Below, in pieces: positions 35,743 to 44,948 of a stretch of DNA of 64,000 bases. Made by a program: the position numbers and the translations under genes. The notes beneath the pieces are model-generated. The model was not told the origin of the DNA. It saw nothing but the letters and a program-made list of their open reading frames with translations, and searched no databases. The stretch comes from Caulobacter sp. Root655 (lineage in GTDB: Bacteria > Pseudomonadota > Alphaproteobacteria > Caulobacterales > Caulobacteraceae). Where the stretch lies: assembly GCF_001427665.1 (NCBI RefSeq), contig NZ_LMHC01000001.1:317804-381803 (forward strand), read 5' to 3'. Positions within the stretch are counted from its first letter, which is position 1; the number at the start of each line of letters is the position of its first letter.

Positions 35743-36213
35743 GTGACGCGACCCGCCGTCTTGTTCGTCTGCCTGGGCAATATTTGTCGTTCGCCCCTGG
35801 CCGAGGCCGCCTTTCGGCTGGAAGCCGAACACCGGAGCCTCGATGTCGAGATCGACTCGGCGGGCACCGGCGACTGGCACGTCGGCGGTCCGCCGGACCG
35901 GCGCGCCCAGGCGGTGGCGCGTCGCAACGGCGTCGACATCGGCCACTATCGCGCCCGCCAGGTTCGCCCCGAGGATTTCCGGCGCTTCACCCACATCGTC
36001 GCCCTCGACCGCGACAACCTCGCGGCGTTGAAGGCGCTGCGTCCGCGCGACGGGACGGCCGAACTCCTGCTGCTGCTCGACGTGGTCGAGGGGCGGCGCG
36101 GCGAGGCGGTGACCGATCCCTATTTCGGCGACGACACCGGGTTCGACGCGACCTGGGCCGACGCGGTGGCGGGGGCGAGGGGGCTGGCGGATTTGATCGA
36201 GGGAGAAACCTAA
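35743..36213 (+). CDS. Low molecular weight protein-tyrosine phosphatase
   Basis: A 156-residue enzyme. [17 protein letters not shown] carries the C-x5-R phosphate loop (Cys 10), and VTDPYFGDD carries the general acid Asp. Bacterial members dephosphorylate tyrosine kinases of exopolysaccharide systems or small substrates. GTG start. It overlaps the convergent signal-peptide gene by 4 bases. Confidence 0.92.
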   Translation: MTRPAVLFVCLGNICRSPLAEAAFRLEAEHRSLDVEIDSAGTGDWHVGGPPDRRAQAVARRNGVDIGHYRARQVRPEDFRRFTHIVALDRDNLAALKALRPRDGTAELLLLLDVVEGRRGEAVTDPYFGDDTGFDATWADAVAGARGLADLIEGET

Positions 36214-36581
36214 AACCGCAAGGCCAGCTTGGCCCCGACGAACTTGCCGTCCGGGTCGTAGCCGCGCGCCATCGCCGCGCCACTGGTGTCGGCGCTGGGC
36301 TGGATGCCGCACAGCAGGCCGGCCGCGCCGGTGACACCGTCCGCCTGACGCTCCATCGCGGTTCGGGCGATCCCGCGCGGTAGCGGCGTCGGCGCGCGCT
36401 GGGCGTAGCGGAGAGCGCTGGACGCGGAGAGATCGAGCACGAAGGTGCCCGGCTTGACCTGCGAGAACGCCGGGGTCTTGGGCACGGCCGACATCAGGGT
36501 CTGAGCGTGGCCGGCGCCGGCGAGCGCCAGGGCGGTGACGAGGGCGATCGGGGCGGCTTGTGCAAGGCGTGGGCGAGGCAT
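36210..36581 (-). CDS. Small exported protein of unknown function
   Basis: A 123-residue protein with a signal peptide (ALVTALALAGAGHAQ, cleavage probably after AHA or HAQ). The mature part has no domain I recognise; it ends [11 protein letters not shown], a terminal Phe seen in outer-membrane proteins, but it is too short for a barrel. It overlaps the phosphatase gene tail to tail. Confidence 0.65.
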   Translation of the reverse strand: MPRPRLAQAAPIALVTALALAGAGHAQTLMSAVPKTPAFSQVKPGTFVLDLSASSALRYAQRAPTPLPRGIARTAMERQADGVTGAAGLLCGIQPSADTSGAAMARGYDPDGKFVGAKLALRF

Positions 36582-36665
36582 CGACTTCCCTTCGTTGGAC
36601 CGACCGTCAGTTAGCGCCGCGCCATCACAGGCTCCGAGGCGGCGACCGCCTCGGAGCCCGGACGA

Positions 36666-37298
36666 TCAGGCCTTGGTGTCGAAGGCCCCGCCGGCGCCGT
36701 TGCCGGTCGAGGCGTAGGGGTTGGCGGCGGCGGTCGGTTCGGCCGGGGCTTCGGGACCCTTGGAGCCCTTGGCGGCCACCGCCACCATGGCCGGACGGAC
36801 CAGGCGGCCCATCAGCTCGTAGCCGGCCTGCAGGACCTGGATGACGCCGCCGGCCGCGACCTCGTCCGAGGCCTGTTCCATCACCGCCTGATGCAGGTGG
36901 GGATCGAACTTCTCGCCCTTGGTCGGGTCGATCTTCTTCAGGCCATTGCGCTCGAAGGCGTCTTGCAGCGCCTTCTCGGTCATCTCGACGCCGATGATGT
37001 AGTTGGTCACCGCCGCGTCCTGCGAGTCGCGCGGGCTCATGGCCGTGGCGCGCGACAGGTTGTCGGCCGCGGCCAGCAGGTCGCGGGCGAACTTCTGGAT
37101 CGCGTAGGCGCGGGCGTCGTTCGACTCGCGCTCGGCTCGGCGCTTGGTGTTCTCGGCCTCGGCCGCGTAGCGCAGCGCCTGATCCTTCAGGGCGACCACT
37201 TCCAGCTTCAGCGCCTCGATTTCCTGCGCCGCGTCATCGGCCTCCAGGGCCACGTCTTCGGCCGGCGTTTCGTCGTCGGTCATTTCGTCAGTCCTCAT
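36666..37298 (-). CDS. grpE: Nucleotide exchange factor GrpE
   Basis: A 210-residue cochaperone of DnaK. The N-terminal coiled coil (about 25-85) contains [15 protein letters not shown], and the beta domain has [42 protein letters not shown], the family signature. The ATG overlaps the hrcA stop by 4 bases (ATGA), supporting the long start; ATG 37283 is an alternative. It is co-transcribed with hrcA. Confidence 0.95.
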   Translation of the reverse strand: MRTDEMTDDETPAEDVALEADDAAQEIEALKLEVVALKDQALRYAAEAENTKRRAERESNDARAYAIQKFARDLLAAADNLSRATAMSPRDSQDAAVTNYIIGVEMTEKALQDAFERNGLKKIDPTKGEKFDPHLHQAVMEQASDEVAAGGVIQVLQAGYELMGRLVRPAMVAVAAKGSKGPEAPAEPTAAANPYASTGNGAGGAFDTKA

Positions 37299-38371
37299 CC
37301 GTCCATCATCCGGCCGAGCACGCGGGCGGTATAGTCCACCAGCGGGATCACCCGGGCGTAGTTTAAGCGGGTGGGCCCGATCACGCCGATCGCGCCCAAC
37401 ACCTTCTGTCGGCCCGTCATATAGGGCGCCGCGATCAGGGAGGAACCCGAAAGCGAAAAGAGTCGCGTTTCGGCCCCGATGAAAATGCGCACGCCCTCGG
37501 CGGTTCGCACGTCGTCCAGCAGGCCGATCAGCTGTCCCTTCTGCTCCAGGTCGTCGAACAGCCGCCGCACGCGCTCCAGATCCTCCCGGGCGCTGGCGTC
37601 GGCCAGCAGGTTGGCCCGGCCCCGGACGATCAGGGCGCGGTCGGGGTCGTCGCCGCCGCTCCAGGCCGCCAGGCCGTCCTCGACCAAACGCGCCGCGGTG
37701 GCGTCCAGTTCACGCCGGGCGGTGGCCAGTTCGGCGGCCATCTCGGCCTTGGCCTCGTTCAGGGTGCGGCCACGCAGGCGGGCGTTGAGGAAGTTGGAGG
37801 CCTCCTGCAGCGAGGCGGGGGTGACCCCGGCCGCGCGCTTCATCAGCCGGTTCTCGACCGTGCCGTCGTCGAACACCATGATCGCCAGGGCCTGGTCGGC
37901 GCCCAGGGCCACGAACTCCACGTGCTTGACCCCGCCCTCGCGGGCCGGGGTGACGACGATGCCCGCCCCGCCGGCCAGGCCCGACAGGATGGCGCTGGCC
38001 TCGCCCATGGCGTCCTCGAACGAGCGGCCGTGGGCGAACAGGCGCGACTCGATGGTCCGCCGCTCCTCCTCGCCGATGTCGCCCACCTCCAGCAGGCCGT
38101 CGACGAACATCCTCAGGCCGGCATGGGTGGGGATGCGGCCGGCGCTGCTGTGCGGGGCGTCGAGCAGGCCCAACTGGGCCAAGTCCTGCATGGTGTTGCG
38201 GATCGAGGCCGGCGACAGCTGCACCCCGCCGCGCGAGATGGTCCGCGACCCCACGGGCTCGCCGGTTTCCAGATAGGACTCGACCACGCGCCGGAAGATG
38301 TCGCGCGCCCGGGCGTCCAGGTCGGTGAGACTGGGCGTCTGAGCGGAAAACCCCGAAAAAAGCTGTGTCAT
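37295..38371 (-). CDS. hrcA: Heat-inducible transcriptional repressor HrcA
   Basis: A 358-residue repressor that controls groESL through CIRCE elements in many bacteria, including Caulobacter. [32 protein letters not shown] is the [33 protein letters not shown] is the winged part, and [22 protein letters not shown] is the family C-terminus. ATG 38371 is chosen as the start of the conserved part. It diverges from rph; I see no CIRCE in the shared gap. Confidence 0.95.
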   Translation of the reverse strand: MTQLFSGFSAQTPSLTDLDARARDIFRRVVESYLETGEPVGSRTISRGGVQLSPASIRNTMQDLAQLGLLDAPHSSAGRIPTHAGLRMFVDGLLEVGDIGEEERRTIESRLFAHGRSFEDAMGEASAILSGLAGGAGIVVTPAREGGVKHVEFVALGADQALAIMVFDDGTVENRLMKRAAGVTPASLQEASNFLNARLRGRTLNEAKAEMAAELATARRELDATAARLVEDGLAAWSGGDDPDRALIVRGRANLLADASAREDLERVRRLFDDLEQKGQLIGLLDDVRTAEGVRIFIGAETRLFSLSGSSLIAAPYMTGRQKVLGAIGVIGPTRLNYARVIPLVDYTARVLGRMMDG

Positions 38372-38483
38372 GAAGCCTTCGAACGCGCCCGGCCGGGCCC
38401 TCCAGGGTTCGACGGGATTGGACGAGCCCGTCTTAACTAGGATAAGCGGCGCCATCCTATCACGCAAAGCCCCGGAGTTTCCC

Positions 38484-39212
38484 ATGCGTCCGTCCGAACG
38501 CGCCCCCGACGTCCTTCGCGCCGTCATCCTGGAAACGGGCGTCAACCGCTATGCCGAAGGCTCGTGCCTGATCAGCTTCGGCCACACCAAGGTGCTGGTC
38601 ACCGCCACGGTCGAGGAGAACGTCCCCGGCTGGATGCGCAACAAGGGCGCCGGCTGGGTCACCGCCGAATACGGCATGCTTCCCCGGGCTACGCATACGC
38701 GCGGGCGCCGTGAAGCCGCGCAAGGCAAGCAGAGCGGTCGCACCCAGGAAATCCAGCGGCTGATCGGCCGCTCCCTGCGCGCCGTCGTCGACCTCAAGGC
38801 CCTGGGCGAGCGCCAGATCAGCCTCGACTGCGACGTCATCCAGGCCGACGGCGGCACCCGGACCGCCGCCATCACCGGCGCCTGGGTCGCCCTGCGCCTG
38901 GCGGTCAACTACCTGATCGCGGAGGGCGTGCTGAAGACCGACCCGATCGTCGGCCAGGTGGCCGCCGTGTCGTGCGGCGTGTTCAAGGACACCCCGGTGC
39001 TCGACCTCGACTACGAGGAAGACAGCCAGGCCGAGGCCGACAGCAACTTCGTGCTGACCGGCGTCGGCGACATCGTCGAGATCCAGGCCACCGGCGAGAA
39101 GCGGGGCTTCTCGCGCGGGGAGTTCGAGCAGCTGTTCGCCCTGGCGGAGAAGGGGATCGGCGAGCTGTTCGTGAAGCAGCGGGAAGCGGTTTCGGCCGCG
39201 AAGCCGCGGTAG
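38484..39212 (+). CDS. rph: Ribonuclease PH
   Basis: A 242-residue phosphorolytic exoribonuclease that trims tRNA 3' ends. [46 protein letters not shown] and [38 protein letters not shown] are diagnostic. GGAG before ATG 38484. Full length with the intact C-terminus. Confidence 0.97.
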   Translation: MRPSERAPDVLRAVILETGVNRYAEGSCLISFGHTKVLVTATVEENVPGWMRNKGAGWVTAEYGMLPRATHTRGRREAAQGKQSGRTQEIQRLIGRSLRAVVDLKALGERQISLDCDVIQADGGTRTAAITGAWVALRLAVNYLIAEGVLKTDPIVGQVAAVSCGVFKDTPVLDLDYEEDSQAEADSNFVLTGVGDIVEIQATGEKRGFSRGEFEQLFALAEKGIGELFVKQREAVSAAKPR

Positions 39213-39223
39213 GGTTATAGCCC

Positions 39224-39242
39224 CTCTCCCCATGCGGGAGAG
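39224..39242 (+). terminator. Hairpin after rph
   Basis: CTCTCCC, loop CATGC, GGGAGAG: a 7-bp perfect stem directly after the rph stop. It looks like one half of a paired intergenic repeat whose other half is missing. Confidence 0.5.
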
Positions 39243-39277
39243 AGTGGTGTATTTCACTCGGACTTGGCGGCGTCCCT

Positions 39278-39966
39278 CGTAACAGGGCATCGAACGGGAA
39301 TACGTTTGGGCAGGAAAAGGACGCCGACTTCAACCGAAGCTGAGGTTCTGGTTGAATGCCGTCGGCGCTGTTGCGCTTGCTTCGGACTGCACCGCGATCT
39401 GGATATCAAGAAAGGCCAGATCGCGCATCTCGACCACGATCCGAGCAACAGCAACCGGCAGAATCTCGCCTTCCTCTGCCTTGATCACCACGACGAGTAC
39501 GATTCTAAAACCAGCCAGAGCAAAAAGCTGACGAAGGCGGAGCTTGAGGTCTTTCAACGAGAGCTGATCGAGCACTTCAGCCACTGGTCGACAAACGCCG
39601 GCCGAGAGCAGCTTCTGAATTTTCTGGCATTTTCGGCTGATAACGACGCCATGGCGGCGGCGGCGGTGAAGGCCGCAGGTACATCAGTCTGGTATGCGAA
39701 GGAGCTTGCAATCCAGGTCCTGAGTTCGGACGAGTTTGGGTCGGTCGATGGTGATCTTTGGGTGCCCTACCTACACACGTTGGACCTCTACGCCGCGTGG
39801 GGCCTTCTCACCTTCAGTTGTCAGGAAGTTCCCGACCCTGACGGGTTTACCGCAATGGAAATCAAGATTGAACGAAAGCCAATCTGCAACGTCCTAGTCG
39901 AGAAAATCAAGGCGATTCCGCAGTAAAAACAACGTAGTAAATCATTCTAATTTCCCCGTAACAGGG
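39278..39966. repeat. 10-bp direct repeats flanking the HNH gene
   Basis: CGTAACAGGG occurs at 39278-39287 and 39957-39966. The enclosed DNA is visibly less GC-rich than its surroundings. This is consistent with insertion of a small cassette, but 10 bases alone is weak. Confidence 0.4.
39306..39926 (+). CDS. HNH-type protein (putative nuclease)
   Basis: A 206-residue protein with an HNH-like core: CRRRCCACFGL holds the paired cysteines, GQIAHLDHDPSNSNRQNLAFLCLDHHDEYDS holds the His, the Asn and the second zinc-site residues. The rest is helical and unrecognised. Base use is less GC-rich than the neighbours, so recent acquisition is likely. The start is uncertain: TTG 39306 (GRKRTP follows) fits related proteins I recall and has GGGA before it; TTG 39264 would add 14 residues. 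A defence or mobile-element role is possible but unsupported by neighbours. Confidence 0.7.
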   Translation: MGRKRTPTSTEAEVLVECRRRCCACFGLHRDLDIKKGQIAHLDHDPSNSNRQNLAFLCLDHHDEYDSKTSQSKKLTKAELEVFQRELIEHFSHWSTNAGREQLLNFLAFSADNDAMAAAAVKAAGTSVWYAKELAIQVLSSDEFGSVDGDLWVPYLHTLDLYAAWGLLTFSCQEVPDPDGFTAMEIKIERKPICNVLVEKIKAIPQ

Positions 39967-39979
39967 AGAGATTAAGCGC

Positions 39980-40213
39980 TCAGTCCTCCTCGGACCCGCC
40001 ATCCCCCGGCCCCGGCTCGAACGTCATCAGATCCCCCGGCTGGCATTCCAGCTCGCGGCACAGCGCGTCCAGCGTCGAGAACCGCACCGCGCGGGCCTTG
40101 CCGGTCTTGAGGATCGACAGGTTGGCGATGGTCACTCCCACCCGGTCGGACAGCTCGGTGAGCGACATGCGTCGCTCCAGCAGGACGCGGTCCAGTTGCA
40201 CGCGGATGGCCAT
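39980..40213 (-). CDS. XRE-family HTH regulator
   Basis: A 77-residue Cro/C1-type regulator: LLERRMSLTELSDRVGVTIANLSILKTGKARAVRFSTLDALCRELECQPGDLM covers the five-helix HTH. An acidic tail follows. It is preceded on the same strand by the DUF2975 gene, a common pair in bacteria, where the membrane protein may modulate the regulator. Confidence 0.9.
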   Translation of the reverse strand: MAIRVQLDRVLLERRMSLTELSDRVGVTIANLSILKTGKARAVRFSTLDALCRELECQPGDLMTFEPGPGDGGSEED

Positions 40214-40231
40214 GGGTCTCTCGTCTCCGCG

Positions 40232-40768
40232 TCAGATTGTCAGTTCAGCTTCCCGGCGAAGGCGGGCGCCCTCGCGGAAGACCTCGGCCAGAACGAAGAC
40301 CACCAGCACCGGGAACCAGGCGCTGAGGCTGAAGCCCCCGCCGATGTCCTTGGCCTCGTCCGGCGCCAGCCAATGGGCCAGGGCCGAAAAGATGTAGTGG
40401 CCGATCTCCAGGGCGGCGAGCATCAGGCCCACCACGCGCAGGCGCAGCACATTGTCGGGATGGAAGGGGTCGCCGGCCGTCAGGGTGGCGAAGATCTTGC
40501 GCAGGCGCTCGACGATCACCATCCAGCCACCCGACAGCAGCGCCCAGGCCGCCAGGGCCCCGGCGAACAGCGGACCCTTGGAGATCAGTTCGTCGGCCGA
40601 GCCGCCGATATGCAGCTTGTCGGTGATCAGCTCGGGATTGAAGCTGAGCAGCAGCACGGCGATGGTGAACACCGCCAGCAGGCTGACCCAGACCCACAGA
40701 CCGACATAGATCACGTCGAGAATGATCTTCAGAAAGCTCGATACCGAGCCAGGCCCCAACGCGCGCAT
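40232..40768 (-). CDS. DUF2975 membrane protein
   Basis: A 178-residue protein with four membrane helices and the DUF2975 pattern LRKIFATLTAGDPFHPDNVLRLRVVGLML in the central loop. Start ATG 40768 behind GGGGGAGAG. It is 18 bases upstream of the XRE gene, so the pair form an operon. Function unknown. Confidence 0.85.
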   Translation of the reverse strand: MRALGPGSVSSFLKIILDVIYVGLWVWVSLLAVFTIAVLLLSFNPELITDKLHIGGSADELISKGPLFAGALAAWALLSGGWMVIVERLRKIFATLTAGDPFHPDNVLRLRVVGLMLAALEIGHYIFSALAHWLAPDEAKDIGGGFSLSAWFPVLVVFVLAEVFREGARLRREAELTI

Positions 40769-40830
40769 CCGCTCTCCCCCTACGCAGAACGCCGACCATG
40801 CCCCAGCGGATCGGGGCGGGTCAAAGTGGG

Positions 40831-40947
40831 TTAGAACGTCTTGATGGCGAAGGTCACGGCCGCGAGCGGCAGACCGGCGATCAGCGTCAGGGTCGCGAAA
40901 CGGGTGGCGACGGCGTCGGCGATGCGGAACAGTCTGGCGGCGGACAT
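40831..40947 (-). CDS. Very small membrane protein before the DUF2975/XRE pair
   Basis: A 38-residue frame starting MSAARLFRIADAVATRF with one hydrophobic segment (about 17-36). A GAAGG lies before the ATG at 40947. It is in line with the DUF2975 and XRE genes and could be the first gene of that operon. Support is only the signal, position and hydrophobicity. Confidence 0.45.
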   Translation of the reverse strand: MSAARLFRIADAVATRFATLTLIAGLPLAAVTFAIKTF

Positions 40948-41041
40948 GACGGGCCTTCGATCGGGGTGCGGGACCGCGCCGATATGGCTTGGCTCCCATG
41001 CAGCCAAGATAGGGAGCGATTTCGTCAGCGCCAATGTCGCT

Positions 41042-41056
41042 TATCGATAAACGATA
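41042..41056. promoter_or_regulatory. Candidate operator of the DUF2975/XRE operon
   Basis: TATCGATA followed by AACGATA, in an AT-rich stretch upstream of the small membrane gene. Repeated TATCG/CGATA half-sites would suit the XRE regulator; this is inference. Confidence 0.35.
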
Positions 41057-41092
41057 TTAAACCTCTGTAATGATCGCGCTCATCGAACAGGT

Positions 41093-41695
41093 TCACGCCA
41101 GCTGTGGCGCCGTCGCCACCATCGACGTCCGGCGGCTGGCGGTTTCGTACCAGGCGGCCAGGTTCGGACGGCCTTCGCGCCACGCCAGCACCACGCGGCC
41201 GTCGAGATAGGCCAGCTGGGCGGCCACCGCGATCTCGCCGATCTGGAAGCGGTCGGCGGGCAAGCCCTCGGCTTCCAGCTTGTCGAGCGCGGCGTTCAGG
41301 GCGGCGGCCTGGCGGTCGAACAGGTCCTGGCGCCCAGGGCCCTTGCCTTCGCCGTCGCGCAGGCGTTCGCGGACGATGGCCAGGGCCGCGTCGCCCATGC
41401 CGTCGGCCAGGGCCTGCTGGGTCAGGGCCGCCCAGCGCTCGGGTCCCGAAGCGGGGGTCAGGCTGACGCCGGCCAGATGCTCCAGATATTCGCAGATCAC
41501 CGGCGAGTCGAAGATCGGTGAGCCTTCATCCGGGATCAGGACCGGGATCTTCGACAGCGGATTGATCGCCCGCAGGCTCTCGTCGGTGTAGGGGGTGGCG
41601 GGAACCAGCTCCAGCCGTTCGGCCAGCCCCAGCTCGAAAGCGACCACGCGAACCTTGCGGGCGAAGGGCGACATGGCGGAATAGAGGAGCTGCAT
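41093..41695 (-). CDS. Glutathione S-transferase family protein
   Basis: A 200-residue GST: MQLLYSAMSPFARKVRVVAFELGL is the thioredoxin-like start with the catalytic Ser, NPLSKIPVLIPDEG is the cis-Pro loop, FDSPVICEYLEHL binds the glutathione gamma-Glu, and a helical C-terminal domain follows. Substrate unknown. It diverges from rdgB with a 26-base gap, so the promoters overlap. Confidence 0.9.
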   Translation of the reverse strand: MQLLYSAMSPFARKVRVVAFELGLAERLELVPATPYTDESLRAINPLSKIPVLIPDEGSPIFDSPVICEYLEHLAGVSLTPASGPERWAALTQQALADGMGDAALAIVRERLRDGEGKGPGRQDLFDRQAAALNAALDKLEAEGLPADRFQIGEIAVAAQLAYLDGRVVLAWREGRPNLAAWYETASRRTSMVATAPQLA

Positions 41696-41721
41696 GTGGA
41701 TTGTCCGAGAGGAGACGCGCG

Positions 41722-42324
41722 ATGACGCTGAAGCTGGAAGCAGGACTTAAGCTCGTCGCGGCGACGCACAACCCCGGCAAGGCCAAGGAATTGCATGCCC
41801 TGCTCGACGGACGCTTCGAGGTGCTGACCGCCGGGGCCCTGAACATCCCCGAACCGGACGAGACCGAGATGACTTTCGCCGGCAACGCCCTGCTGAAGGC
41901 CCGCCACGCCGCCGACCTGTCGGGCCACGTCGCCCTGGCCGACGACTCCGGCCTGTCGGTCGCCGCTCTGGACGGCGCGCCGGGCATCTATTCGGCGCGC
42001 TGGGCCGGGCCGACCAAGGATTTCGCCATGGCCATGGACAAGGTGGCCGAGCGCCTCGAGGAGACGGGTTCGGAGGACCGCGCCGCCTGGTTCACCTGCG
42101 CCCTGGCCGTGGCCTGGCCGAACGGTCCGGCGGTGGTCGTGCAGGGCGAGGCGCACGGAACCCTGACCTTCCCGCCGCGCGGCGACCGGGGCTTCGGCTA
42201 TGACCCGATCTTCGTCCCCGCCGGCTTCGACCAGACGTTCGGCGAGATGGAGCCGGCGGCCAAGGACGGCATGAGCCACCGGGCCATCGCCTTCGCGAAG
42301 CTGAAGGCGGCGCTGTTTGATTAG
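41722..42324 (+). CDS. rdgB: Non-canonical purine NTP pyrophosphatase, RdgB/HAM1 family
   Basis: A 200-residue enzyme that removes dITP and XTP from the nucleotide pool. LVAATHNPGKAKEL is the family start (T/S-x-N-x-x-K), ADDSGLSVAALDGAPGIYSARWAG the substrate loop, and GDRGFGYDPIFVP and MSHRAIA the C-terminal motifs. ATG 41722 has GAGGAGA before it. Confidence 0.96.
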   Translation: MTLKLEAGLKLVAATHNPGKAKELHALLDGRFEVLTAGALNIPEPDETEMTFAGNALLKARHAADLSGHVALADDSGLSVAALDGAPGIYSARWAGPTKDFAMAMDKVAERLEETGSEDRAAWFTCALAVAWPNGPAVVVQGEAHGTLTFPPRGDRGFGYDPIFVPAGFDQTFGEMEPAAKDGMSHRAIAFAKLKAALFD

Positions 42325-42336
42325 AGCACCCTATCG

Positions 42337-42448
42337 TTGTCATCCCGGAAAGCGCGCAGCGCTTGTCCGGGACCCAGGGGCGGCTGCACCGCATCGGCCC
42401 AGTCACCTGGGTCCTGGACAGCCTCTGCGAGGCTTCCGGGATGACAAC
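42337..42448. repeat. Inverted repeat element (family R2)
   Basis: Outer arms TTGTCATCCCGG and CCGGGATGACAA, with inner arms GGGACCCAGGGG and ACCTGGGTCCTGG. Sister copy of 7416-7517. It fills the gap between rdgB and hemW. Confidence 0.75.
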
Positions 42449-42465
42449 CGTGATGGGGTCGGGAC

Positions 42466-43617
42466 GTGAACACCCAGCCTCCCCCCCTCGGCGTCTACGT
42501 CCACTGGCCCTACTGCGCCAGGATCTGTCCCTATTGCGACTTCAATGTCGTCCGCGACCGGGGGCGGACCGACGAGCAGTCGGCCCTGGCCGACGCCATC
42601 GTCGCCGACCTCGCGGCCCAGCGCGCCTTGACCGGCCCGCGAACCCTGTTGTCGATCTTCTTCGGCGGCGGCACGCCGTCGCTGATGGACCCCGCCCAGG
42701 TGGCGCGGGTGATCGAGGCGGCCAAGGCGCTGTGGACCCCGGCCGCCGACCTGGAGATCAGCCTCGAGGCCAACCCGACCGACGCCGAGACCGACCGCTT
42801 CGAAGCCCTGGCGGCGGCGGGGGTGGCGCGATTGTCCCTGGGCGTCCAGGCGCTGGATGACGCGGCCTTGGCCCTGCTGGGCCGCAACCACGACGCCGGC
42901 TCGGCCCGCCGGGCGATCGCCGTGGCGGCCAAGGCCTTTCCGCGCCTGTCGGCCGACCTGATCTACGCCCGGCCCGGCCAGACCGTCGCGGCCTGGACGG
43001 CGGAGCTCGGCGCGCTGCTGGCCTACGGGCCCGAGCACGTCTCGCCCTACCAGCTGACCATCGAGGCCGGCACCGCCTTCGACCGCGCGGTCGGCCGGGG
43101 CAAGCTGGTCGTGCCCGACGAGGACCTGGCCGCCGCCCTGTTCGAGACCACGCAAGAGGTGCTGGAGGCCGCCGGCTTCGACGCCTACGAGGTGTCCAAC
43201 CACGCCCGGGGCGCGGCGGCCCGCTCGCGCCACAACCTCGTCTACTGGCGCGGCCACGACTATGTCGGGGTCGGCCCCGGGGCGCATGGTCGCCTGAGTC
43301 TAGGCGGCGCCAAGCTGGCGACCACGGCCCATCGCGCGATCACCGACTACATCCGCGCGGTGGCGCGGACCGGCGTCGGCTTCGAGCGCGAGGACCTCAC
43401 CCCGCTGGAGGCGGCGCAGGAGCGCCTGCTGCTGGGCCTGCGCATCGACGACGGCGTGACCTTCGCCGAGATCGCCCCCTTGGGCCTGTCGCCAGACACG
43501 CCCAAGGTGAAATCCCTGGTCGAGGACGGCCTGCTGGCCGACGATCCCCAACGCTTGCGCGCCACCCGATCGGGCCGTCTTGTGCTGGACCGGCTGACAG
43601 GAACGCTCGCGACCTGA
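42466..43617 (+). CDS. hemW: Radical SAM heme chaperone HemW
   Basis: A 383-residue radical SAM protein. YVHWPYCARICPYCDFNV holds the C-x3-C-x2-C cluster ligands, FFGGGTPSLM and SLEANPTD follow, and the HemW C-terminal domain is present. HemW resembles coproporphyrinogen dehydrogenase HemN but inserts heme into proteins rather than making it; the distinction rests on length and the early cluster. GTG start. First of the run hemW-rsmI-yraN-sirB1-like. Confidence 0.92.
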   Translation: MNTQPPPLGVYVHWPYCARICPYCDFNVVRDRGRTDEQSALADAIVADLAAQRALTGPRTLLSIFFGGGTPSLMDPAQVARVIEAAKALWTPAADLEISLEANPTDAETDRFEALAAAGVARLSLGVQALDDAALALLGRNHDAGSARRAIAVAAKAFPRLSADLIYARPGQTVAAWTAELGALLAYGPEHVSPYQLTIEAGTAFDRAVGRGKLVVPDEDLAAALFETTQEVLEAAGFDAYEVSNHARGAAARSRHNLVYWRGHDYVGVGPGAHGRLSLGGAKLATTAHRAITDYIRAVARTGVGFEREDLTPLEAAQERLLLGLRIDDGVTFAEIAPLGLSPDTPKVKSLVEDGLLADDPQRLRATRSGRLVLDRLTGTLAT

Positions 43618-43674
43618 TATCCCTGCGAAACGCGCCGCGTCGTTGGTGCGTCGTTCGCGTCGGAAAGACAGCCC

Positions 43675-44544
43675 TTGAGCCGTTTGCTTGCCCCGCCCGC
43701 CCTGTCCGACGCACCGCTGGCGCCCGGCCTTTATCTGGTGGCGACGCCGATCGGCAACCTGCGCGACATCACCCTGCGGGCCCTGGACGTGCTGAACGCC
43801 TGCGACGTGCTGCTGGCCGAAGACACCCGCGTTTCTGGCAAGCTGCTGGCCGCCTATTCGATTTCCAAGCGTCTCCAGCGCTATGACGAGCACGTCGCCG
43901 ACCGCGAGACCCCGAGGATTCTCGAGCGGCTCGAGGCTGGCGAGCGCGTCGCCCTGGTCTCCGACGCCGGTACGCCGATGGTCTCCGATCCCGGCTACCG
44001 CCTGGCCCAGGCGGCGATCGCGGCCGGCCATCCGGTGTTTCCGATCCCCGGCGCCTCGGCGGCCCTGGCGGCCCTGACCCTGGCCGGCCTGCCCACCGAC
44101 CGCTTCCTGTTCGCCGGCTTCCCGCCGCCCAAGAGCGCGGCGCGCAAGACCTTCTTCGCCGAACTGGCCAATGTCCGCGCCACCCTGATCTTCTACGAGG
44201 GCGCCTCGCGGGTGGCCGACAGCCTGGTCGACATGGCCGCCGTGTTCGGACCCCGGCAGGGCGCGGTGGCCCGCGAACTGACCAAGCTCTACGAGACCTG
44301 CATCCGCGGCCGGCTCGACGAACTGGCCGCCGATCCGCGCTTCGCGGCCCCCAAGGGCGAGATCGTCATTCTGGTCGGTCCCGGCGAGGAGGCGCCGGTG
44401 CGGGAAGGCGACGCCGAGGCCGCCCTGCGCGAGGCCATGGCCCGCCTGCCGCTGGGAGAGGCGGCTTCGGAAGTGGCCAGGGCCCTGGGCCTGCCGCGCC
44501 GCGACCTCTATCGCCAGGCTCTGGCCTTGAAGGACGCCGGATGA
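43675..44544 (+). CDS. rsmI: 16S rRNA (cytidine-2'-O)-methyltransferase RsmI
   Basis: A 289-residue tetrapyrrole methylase-fold enzyme methylating C1402 of 16S rRNA. LYLVATPIGNLRDITLRAL, LAEDTRVSGKLL, LVSDAGTPMVSDPGY and FPIPGASAALAAL are diagnostic. The start is TTG 43675, after GGAAAG. The stop overlaps the yraN ATG (ATGA). Confidence 0.95.
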   Translation: MSRLLAPPALSDAPLAPGLYLVATPIGNLRDITLRALDVLNACDVLLAEDTRVSGKLLAAYSISKRLQRYDEHVADRETPRILERLEAGERVALVSDAGTPMVSDPGYRLAQAAIAAGHPVFPIPGASAALAALTLAGLPTDRFLFAGFPPPKSAARKTFFAELANVRATLIFYEGASRVADSLVDMAAVFGPRQGAVARELTKLYETCIRGRLDELAADPRFAAPKGEIVILVGPGEEAPVREGDAEAALREAMARLPLGEAASEVARALGLPRRDLYRQALALKDAG

Positions 44545-44948
44545 CGGCCGTTCGCCCTCCGCGTCCCGAAAAGCGGGCTCGGGGCGCCGCCGCCAGGCTG
44601 TCGGGCCGGCGCGCCGAGGTGGTGGCGGCGTTGTGGCTGATGGCCAAGGGCTACCGCATCCTGGGCTTCCGCCTGGCCACGCCGCTCGGTGAGATTGACC
44701 TGCTGGCGCAACGTGGAGGCGTGTTGGCCGTTGTGGAAGTCAAGCGCAGGACCAGCCTGGAGACGGCTCTGGAAGCGGTGACCCACGAACAGCGCGCGCG
44801 CCTGCGCCGCGCCGGCGCCCACATCGCCGCCAGCCGCGCCGGCCTGCAGGGCGCCGTGGTGCGCCTGGACCTGATCGCCCTGGCCCCGGGACGTCGGCCG
44901 CGTCACCTCCCCGACGCCTGGCCCAACACCTGGAACCCCGCTTCATGA
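44541..44948 (+). CDS. YraN family (UPF0102) nuclease-fold protein
   Basis: A 135-residue protein with a Holliday-junction-resolvase-like fold: GRRAEVVAALWLMAKGYRILGFRLATPLGEIDLLAQ and VLAVVEVKRR, where Glu-Asp and Glu-x-Lys form the PD-(D/E)xK site. Usual neighbour of rsmI; cellular role unknown. Overlaps both rsmI and the next gene by 4 bases. Confidence 0.92.
   Translation: MTAVRPPRPEKRARGAAARLSGRRAEVVAALWLMAKGYRILGFRLATPLGEIDLLAQRGGVLAVVEVKRRTSLETALEAVTHEQRARLRRAGAHIAASRAGLQGAVVRLDLIALAPGRRPRHLPDAWPNTWNPAS

Noticed and set aside
38372..38483. A CIRCE element between hrcA and rph.
   Set aside because: The TTAGCACTC-N9-GAGTGCTAA pattern is not present in this gap.
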